Origin: Echinarachnius parma
Lineage: Eukaryota > Echinodermata > Echinoidea > Clypeasteroida > Echinarachniidae
Length of the DNA stretch: 64,000 nt
Assembly (NCBI GenBank): GCA_037951105.1
Contig: JBAMJV010003056.1
Span: 1 to 64,000 of the forward strand
Direction of reading: 5' to 3'
Both the position numbers and the translations under genes were made by a program. Below are positions 10,801 to 19,800 of this stretch, in pieces. The stretch's first letter is position 1; every line of letters starts with the position of its first letter. The notes beneath the pieces are model-generated. The model was not told the origin of the DNA. It was given only the letters and a program-made list of their open reading frames with translations, and ran no database searches.

Positions 10801-13800
10801 TTAGAAGTTTATTTTTTTTTGGAAAGGATTGTTCTTATTCAATTAACCCTCATTATACAAAATGCTTCATGTGAAATAAGTAATACACTAGACTGAATGC
10901 GTGAATGTGTTGTTTATGAAGGCCTGGGCCGATTTTAACAAATGTATCAATATTATTCGTTGACTAAAAATTGACCAGGAAAATATTGATATATACCTTG
11001 ACCATTGCCACTTTCTTCAAAATGCAAATTTGACGCAGGTTAACTTAAAGGGACTTAGTAACATTGTCCAAATCCTCAAAATCCAATTGGAATTATAGCG
11101 GTTCCCTCATACCTTGTTGTATTCGTATTAACAATGGAAGCATGGGACATATAACTTCCATTTAACTTGAAATTTGTATACACAACACCCAGTGGACATA
11201 TCAGATAACAACAATATACATTGTATTAACCACTCATCACTTTTTGCACATGTCAACACATAGTAGGCTTGTTAAGACCCCAAAATATGGGTGTTCACTG
11301 CGATTTGGGGTACAACTCTTTTAATAACTTCAACATATGCCTTGGATGAAAAGAAGAAAATTCATCCAAAGAGACACTCTGTATCTATGCAAATTAGGCC
11401 TAATTTCCATAATTTATGCAAATTTATTCATGAAAATGGGCTATTCCATGAAAATGGTGTTTTCATTGACATATTTGAAGGAGAACATATTCCTTGGATC
11501 AAAAGAAGAAAATTCATTCAAAGAGACACCCTGTTTATATGCAAATTATGTCTAATTTCCATAATTTATGCAAATGTATTGATGGGAATGGGATATCTAT
11601 GCCAATGGTGTTTTTATTGACATATTCGGGAGAACATAATCCTTGGATCAAAAGAAGAAAATGTATCCAAAGAGACACTCTGTATCTATGCAAATTAGGC
11701 CTAATTTCCATAATTTAATGCAAATTTATTCATGGGCCCAGAAATAACGGAACGGGGCACTTCCCAAAATAAAGCCACGAAATGACTGGGTCCATCGGAT
11801 AGTGTGTCTTTTCAAATGAAAATTGATACCAAGAACATTAATTTTGGTCGTGTAGTTTTTGTTTTAGAGTGCTGTGAGTGACACCATGTCAGGGTTAATT
11901 TTTCTTCAATTTTGACTGACCTATTGGCTAAAGAATGACCCGAACGGCTCGTCATAGAATTACGGTGAACAATGATGCGGACACCTTTGTTAATGTGCAA
12001 TCGACTGAATAGCCACAGCAACGTAATTCTATAACGAGCCGTTTTGGTTCATTCTTTAGCCAATAGGTCAGTTAAAATTGAAGAAAAATGAACCCTGACA
12101 TGGTGTCACTCACAGCGCTGTAAAACAAAAACTACACGACCAAAATTAATGTTCTTGGTATCAATTTTCATTTGAAAAAACACACTATCCGATGGACCCA
12201 GTCATTTAGTGGCTTTATTTTGGGAAGTGCCCTGTTCCGTTATTTCTGGGCCCATGAATAAATTTGCATACATTATGGAAATTAGGCCTAATTTGCATAG
12301 ATACAGAGTGTCTCTTTGGATAAATGTTCTTCTTTTGATCCAAGGATTATGTTCTCCCGAATATGTCAATAAAAACACCATTGGCATAGATATCCCATTC
12401 CCATCAATACATTTGCATAAATTATGGAAATTAGACCTAATTTGCATATAAACTGGGTGTCTCTTTGAATTAATTTTCTTCTTTTGATCCAAGGAATATG
12501 TTCTCCTTAAAATATGTCAATACAAACACCATTTTCATGGAATATCCCATTTTCATGAATAAATTTGCATAAATTATGGAAATTAGGCCTAATTTGCATA
12601 GATACAGAGTGTCTCTTTGGATGAATTTTCTTCTTTTTATCCAAGGAATATGTTGAAGTTACTAAAAGAATTGTACCCCAAATCGCAGTGGCGGACCTCT
12701 TAACAAGCCTACTAACAGTTACTATATTCCTTTAATGCAGAATCTGACTTGATTGTCTAGGGGAATAAAAATCATTTCAATAGTTATCTGTCGTACCAGT
12801 ATACTGACTCAAGACTTCACAATTTCATTATAATGTTATTTTATTACATTGAAATGTAAGCAATTTAAGCACCTCGAATATTCCAGTTGAGGGAAGCAGG
12901 CATAGCTTCAAGCTTAACCTCTGACCCATCGAAATGGAGGGCATCGCGATCGTGCTCGTGTGATCTGACATGACCCCTCATCACTCGGAGCTCGTCGAAG
13001 GAACGGTCGGCCAGGTGATTGATGTCCAGAGTGTATCCTCGTTTGGCACGGTTTACCGAGTGAATCATTCTAAATGAATAAAGTATATGACAAATGAGCA
13101 AAGAATAATTGGGCTTCGCCATGAATTTACATTACACAAAAAAGCGTGATCGATGTTCTTTAAGTTGAATTTCATATCCTTTGGCTTTCTGACAGGTTTA
13201 TAAAACTTCTGGAAATGGAGCATTTAAAAGGGTTTCTGGGAGGGGCCACCATAAATATGGCATTGTGGCTTATTGGTTAAAGGCAAATATGCGTGGGTTA
13301 AAAAGGGTAGTCAGCAAAATCCAACTCGCACTCCACCGTAATCACCCGAGGTAAACTCACGATATGTGTTGGATCGATCGAAGAGCGGTGCTTCTCATGA
13401 AATTGCATGCTTGCTCGAGCTGTGACCTGAGCCCGAGGCAATCGCTGATAACATCAAAAAGCGGCACTTTGAAGTCGGTGCGGTTAAGCCTGTTACGTAA
13501 TATTTTTGCTCGTAAACATCTCTGATGGAATTCCAATCGACCATGATTCGACTAGTACAAATATTCCGAACGCGACTCGGGCCTTCGTGAAGTGGGACAG
13601 TTTGCGATCGCTACTTATAACTGAGCCAATGGGGATTACGTACCGTGCGTAAAAGTGCGCAATATGGATCCACGCGTCTAATAGACCGGTCTGAATTCCC
13701 TTTAAAGCAATGGTCTATATATCAGGAGATCTCGGGTTCGTTTTCCGGCGAAGCACAATTTTTATGAATAATAACCTTATCATTTTCATGGCCACAAACA

Positions 13801-16800
13801 TCACTAACGTCGTTCTAATCATAACCATCGTCATGGTCATTGTCATGATTGTTGTCAACATGGTCACCATCATTTCATTGATCATTATCGACGTCTTCAT
13901 CGTTATCTTCATCATCGCCATCATCATCATCACCACCATCATCATCATTATCGTCATCATCGTCATCATCACCATCATCATCGCCATCATCATCATCATC
14001 ATTATCATCATCACCATCATCTTCATCATCGTCATAATCATCACATCGTCATCATCATTGTCCTTAGCACCATCATCATCATTATCATCATCGTTTTCGT
14101 CTTCGTCATCACCATAAAAATCATCACATTTGTTTTCAAGTAGGCTCTTCGTTTTAAACTTGATACCTGATATTTTTCGTGAAGTGGCCCTTCCGCGTTT
14201 CATGTTCCTCATTCGTCTGATACGTCTTGCCGAATCTCTCCCGGTAGTCGACAAACATCTGGTGATAGCGGGCGCCCTTTTCGGGATTGACCATTTCTCT
14301 GAACGGGTTTGCTACCACCTCACTCCCAGGGCCTTGCCCGAACAGACTCTGGCAAGTCTTGTCTGAATAGTATAATGAATATAGAAACATCGATAGTGAA
14401 AATTATAGTTACAATGATTGAGAGATGCATTCGTAAACGGCTGAATCCCACCGCTGCCACTAGTAATTGTGGTGAAGTGCTCTCGCTCCACCATGCACGA
14501 TCTAGACAGATGGGTTGATAACTTCACTCTACAATAGCAAAAATATCAAGCGATGAGATATGCATAGTGAATATTGTTATTTTAGTATAATTACAATATT
14601 CACTATCTATATCTCTTATTAATAATTAATAGAATCATTGGTATATCGCATATTCAATGGCGTGGATTCGTATATCCCACCGCTGCCACCAGTATTGTGA
14701 AGACGGGCGCTCGGCCCATCATGTACGATATACAGATGGGTAGGTGTAGTTTCGTCTACAATAGTACACAGAAGAGATGAGACGTAGATAGTGAAAGGTT
14801 GTTTTAATAATTGTAATAATGTATATAGATGCATTGGTAAACGTCATGTTCTAATGGCGTAGTTTTATATCCCATCGCTGTTTCTAAATTATGGAGACGG
14901 GCGCTCGCCCACCATGCAAGATAATTATAGACGGATGGGTAGATAACTTCCGTCTACAAAAGTAAAGAGAAGAGATGATGCATTGATAGTATTACTTATG
15001 ATAATTGGTAGATAGATTGATTGATTGGTAGATTGGTAAATGACATGTTCTATGACGTAAGTTTATATCCCACCACTGCCACCTTAAGACAATACCTTTT
15101 TATGGGATACACACTCGACCCCTCTTCCTCTAGATTGTTTCGTTGATCGATAACTTACAAGTTATGTATGCACATTTTCCACAATATCAAACATGAGTAA
15201 ACCTACTGGTAATATATTGTTAAATAGATGAAGAAGGGCAAAGACAAATGGGCTTTCAAGGGAATCGAACCAGAGACCTCCGGGTAGCTAGACCAGTTAT
15301 TAAGTAGCCTATATTTTTTATTTTCATAATGAACTTACTGTCAGGTACTACGAATGTCCCATTCGGGAATGCCGTCTTCTCGTCGTAGCGGTCGTAGTCG
15401 ATGACGTACTTATCGAAGTGCGAGCCGAGCAGGCTGTCGAAGCCGGCCATTTCGTACTGTACAGGTCTTGGTGGTGAGGTCTGCGTATGGAGGGCGATGC
15501 ATGTCAAATTAATACGAAAGTAACGTTATACACTTGTATGACACCAAATACCGTTTAAAGGGGATTAACACCCAGAAATAATAGTCTTATAAATGAAAGG
15601 TAATAGTTTTAGTAGTTCATATTCCACAAACAAGTACGAACCAATTTGAAAACTTATTACTATGATCATGAATGATATGACTATTCTTACGAAGCATAAC
15701 TTTCCCACTTGATATTGAGATCCAAAGATCATAAATATGTCTATCTATTATTACGCAATTGATACAACAATATATAACCGATCATCAGCTCTACGAGTAT
15801 AAAATATGATTATGTCGTTTATGTCAATGGACTCTGACATTAATTGCCCTTCATACCTGCGTGACGGCGAGCGTGTAGACGTTACGGCGTGTGTGGTTGC
15901 CATAGGTAACTGACGTGACGTTTTGCCACATGTCCGCCATCTGACCGTTACGCAGATCCGACATGTAGAACTGTATTGAAAGGAACAAGTATAATACATA
16001 TCATAAATATAATGAATAAAATGAATATAATAAATACAATAAATATAATAAATAAAATAAATATAATAATGCACATCCAAAAAAGGACGAAGAATTATTA
16101 CGTCGTTATGGCTTGTGTGGTTGCCGTAAGTAACTGACGTGACGTTTCGCCACATGTCCACCATCTGACCGTTACGCAGATCCGACATGTAGAACTGTCG
16201 ATATACGAAGAAAAAAATTGAAACATTAAAATACTATTCGGAAGAACGAGATAAAGAAAGCTTATATAGGCTGGGTCGAGAAAGAAATACTTTTGCAGCG
16301 GCACAGAATCAAGTTTATCTTATAAATGGATATGAGCGAAGAAATTTTGGGCTTCGCCGGAAATCTAACCCGAGATCTCTGGAATATAAGATCGTTACCC
16401 GAACCATTGAGCCACAAGGCCCTTGACCTCTGGAATGTAAGATCGTTACCCGAACCATTGAGCCACAAGGCCCTTGACCTCTGGAATGTAAGAGCGTCAC
16501 CCGAACCATTGAGCCACAAGGCCCTTGACCTCTGGAATGTAAGATCGTTACCTGAACCATTGAGCCACAAGGCCCTTGACCTCTGGAATGTAAGATCGTT
16601 ACCTGAACCATTGAGCCACAAGGCCCTTGACCTCTGGAATGTAAGATCGTTACCTGAACCATTGAGCCACAAGGCCCTTGACCTCTGGAATGTAAGATCG
16701 TTACCCGAACCATTGAGCCACAAGGCCCTTGACCTCTGTAATGTAAGATCGTTACCTGAACCATTGAGCCACAAGGCCCTTACATTTTGATGGTGGTCCT

Positions 16801-19800
16801 TCTAAGAACCCATTTCAATGCTCATGTTAATCAGAATACTATAAACCTGATTTGGCGAAGTAGTTATAGGCACCGGTCTAGCTTTAGTCTTGAGTAATCG
16901 TGTTCGATTAACGGTGAAGCCCACATTTTCTAATATTCACTTCAATGCTTATTTTAATAGTGGTTAAGAGTATATAATTGTACTTTAATATATTTATTTC
17001 CTTTGTGCGTGATATTTATTCAATATATATGTAATACGTACGGAAAAGAACTTCAGGTCGGGAAGAAGTCCTTGGGGTACAACGGGATTAGCCTTGGTGC
17101 CAGACGAATTGAAGCAAGTCTCCTTCCATGGTTTGTCCTTCAGCGTGGCGGGAGAAATCTTGTACACCGATCCAAACTGGCCATCACCTCCTAGGAAGTA
17201 TGTCTTGTCCATGCCTTTGATATATATATAAATATGTACATATCAGTTGAAATGTAAAACGAAATAATTATGACAAGTTCCATAGTTGGTAATTTAAGTT
17301 GGCAGGAGATAGTGTGTACACGGACCCAAACTTTCCATCACCCCCAAGGAAGTACAGTATGTCTTGTCCATGCCTTTGATATCATGCCTTTAAATATAAC
17401 AAAATAAACAAATTATGAAAAATTCGATGGTTGGCAGGAGAGATCTTGTGCTCTGACCCAAACTGGCACTCACCTCCAAGGAAGTATGTCTTGTCCATGC
17501 CTTTGATAATGTACATATCGAAGAGGAAAAAAAAACGGTAAACGAAATAATTATGAAAAGTTCCCTGGTTGCAATTTGTAATTTAGCGTTGTAGGAGAAA
17601 TATTGCACATTGATCTAAACTGTCGGTCACATCCCAGGGAATATGTTTTGTTCATGCCTTTAATTTGAATTCATATCAATGGAGAAGTAAACGAAATAAT
17701 TATGACAAATTCCATGGTTGGTCATTTAAGTTGGTAGGAGAGATCTTGTACACCGATTCAAACCAAGGAAGCAGATCTTGTCTTTGCCTTTGATATTAGT
17801 CAAGAATTGAAGGAAATATTGTTGACAAGTTCCATGCATGGTTGTTCATTTCATGTAAGTTTGCAAGAGAGGTCTATACACTGACTCAAACTGCCTCTTG
17901 CCTCCTATGAAATATGATCTGTGCATGCTTTTGATACATCAGTAGAGAAGGCAAAAGTAACACGGATATTTAATACAACTTTGTGATATTCAATAATAAC
18001 TTTAGCATCCTTCAAAAATTTTCCTTCAGCGTGGCAGGAGAAATCTTGTACACCGACCAAAACTGCCCCCCGGGGGGGGGGGGGGGGGGGGGGGGTGGTG
18101 GTGGTCACACCCAACATGACTGGCTACGCACCCGTTTCCAAAAAAACGTCGAAAGGGTATCATTTTCAGCTATACGGCGTCGTCGACGTTTTCCTTAAAA
18201 AGGGGTGTTTTTCAAGGACTGATCGCACTAAAACCTAAAAAAGGGTACCTTTTCAGGTTCACAGGTTTCAACGTTTTTCTACAAAAAAGGGTGTAGTAAA
18301 TTTCAGAAATGGTGCGATATGCCATTAGGGTCAATTTTAAAAATTGGAGTCCATTTTAAAAAAGGTGTGTTTATGCGTTATATGCCATTCGGGTCCATTT
18401 ATAAAATTGTACGAAACTTTCCATCACCTCCAAAGGTAACCCTAGCCCGATAGCGAAATTATTTTTCCCAAACAGGTTTACTATGGCACTAACGCATAAG
18501 ATATGCCCGTTTAAATGGAATCGGGCGACTTGAATGGAGACCAAGGCGCGCGTATTCAATTCGAGTTATTAATATAGACTTATAGCCACGAAATCTGACC
18601 TATATCCACTAAATCTGACCTAGGCTATAACCACCAACATTAGGGTTAGGATAAGGGGTAGTGTTAGGGCTATATACCCCTAAAAACCAACACCAACCAA
18701 GCGAACTGAGTTAGGTCAGTCAGTAAGAGAGGTATTGACCGTGATTATACTGATACGATAGAGATCCCTGGTTCGAATCCCACCTTGGTTCAATGTTATT
18801 TGTATTTGTTATTTTTTACGGCACTCGACTCAATGTTCGAATTTATACAAGTCGGAAATTTCGGGTATGCGTGGTCTCTGACCAAGTCGCTAATTCACAA
18901 GGATTCGTAAACCTGTTTGGGAAAGAAAAAAATCACAGCCCAGTAGCCCCCCTCCCTCCCTGCAGAATTCCTGGCTACGCCACTAGAAATCTGTTCCCGT
19001 CGGATCTTGAATCACAAGTTCTTTCTAAATTACGTGTTATCTTACCATTGTAAACATCGATCCTGCTCATGTTCTTTGATCTCTCATAGTAGATCTTACG
19101 TGTTATCTTACCATTGTAAACATCGATCCTGCTCCTGTTCTTCGATCCCTCATAGTAGATCTCAAAGGGCTCGTTGAGTTCTGCGTATGGCAGGCGAATG
19201 AAGCCAGAAGCATGGTAGTGATCTTTGAACGCTGGCTTCTGTGGTGCTGCGTGGCAACAGTACAACCCTGTTGAAAATCGTAAAGATAATAATAGGTTTT
19301 AATAATCAGATGTGAATGGCCCATATTGTACTTCACAGGCCTATTTCACATCACATACTATATATCCTTGATATACGATCTCGCATGGCTCGTTGAGTTC
19401 TGCGCAGCGTAGGGCAGTCAAATGAAGCCCGAATCATGGTAGTGGTCTTTGCAGAAGGGCTTCTGTGTGGTGCTGCAGTGCAACAATACAGTCCTGCTGT
19501 AGATGGTTAAGCCAAGAATAGGGTTTAATAATTAAATGTGAATTGCCTGTATTGTATAACACAGGGGCATTTCACACCACATACTATATATCCTTGATAT
19601 ACGATCTCGAACGGCTTACTGAGTTATGCGTATAGGGCAGACCGAAGGAAGCCCAGCTTGGTAGTGGTATTTGAACGCTTGGCTTCTATGGTGCTGCATT
19701 GCAACAATACAGCCCTGCTGCAAATTGTAAAAACAAGAATGAGGTTTAATAATTAGATGTGAATTGCCTTTATCGTATAATACAAAAACTATAACTCCTT

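Noticed and set aside
13710..14254. 135- and 179-codon ORFs
   Set aside because: Microsatellite read-through overlapping the true exon 6 only by chance on the other frame.
16262..16790. Long repetitive ORFs on both strands (145-170 codons, WLNGSGNDLTFQRSRAL-type repeats)
   Set aside because: The 51-bp unit is a multiple of three, so all frames stay open; the unit is tRNA-like, not coding.
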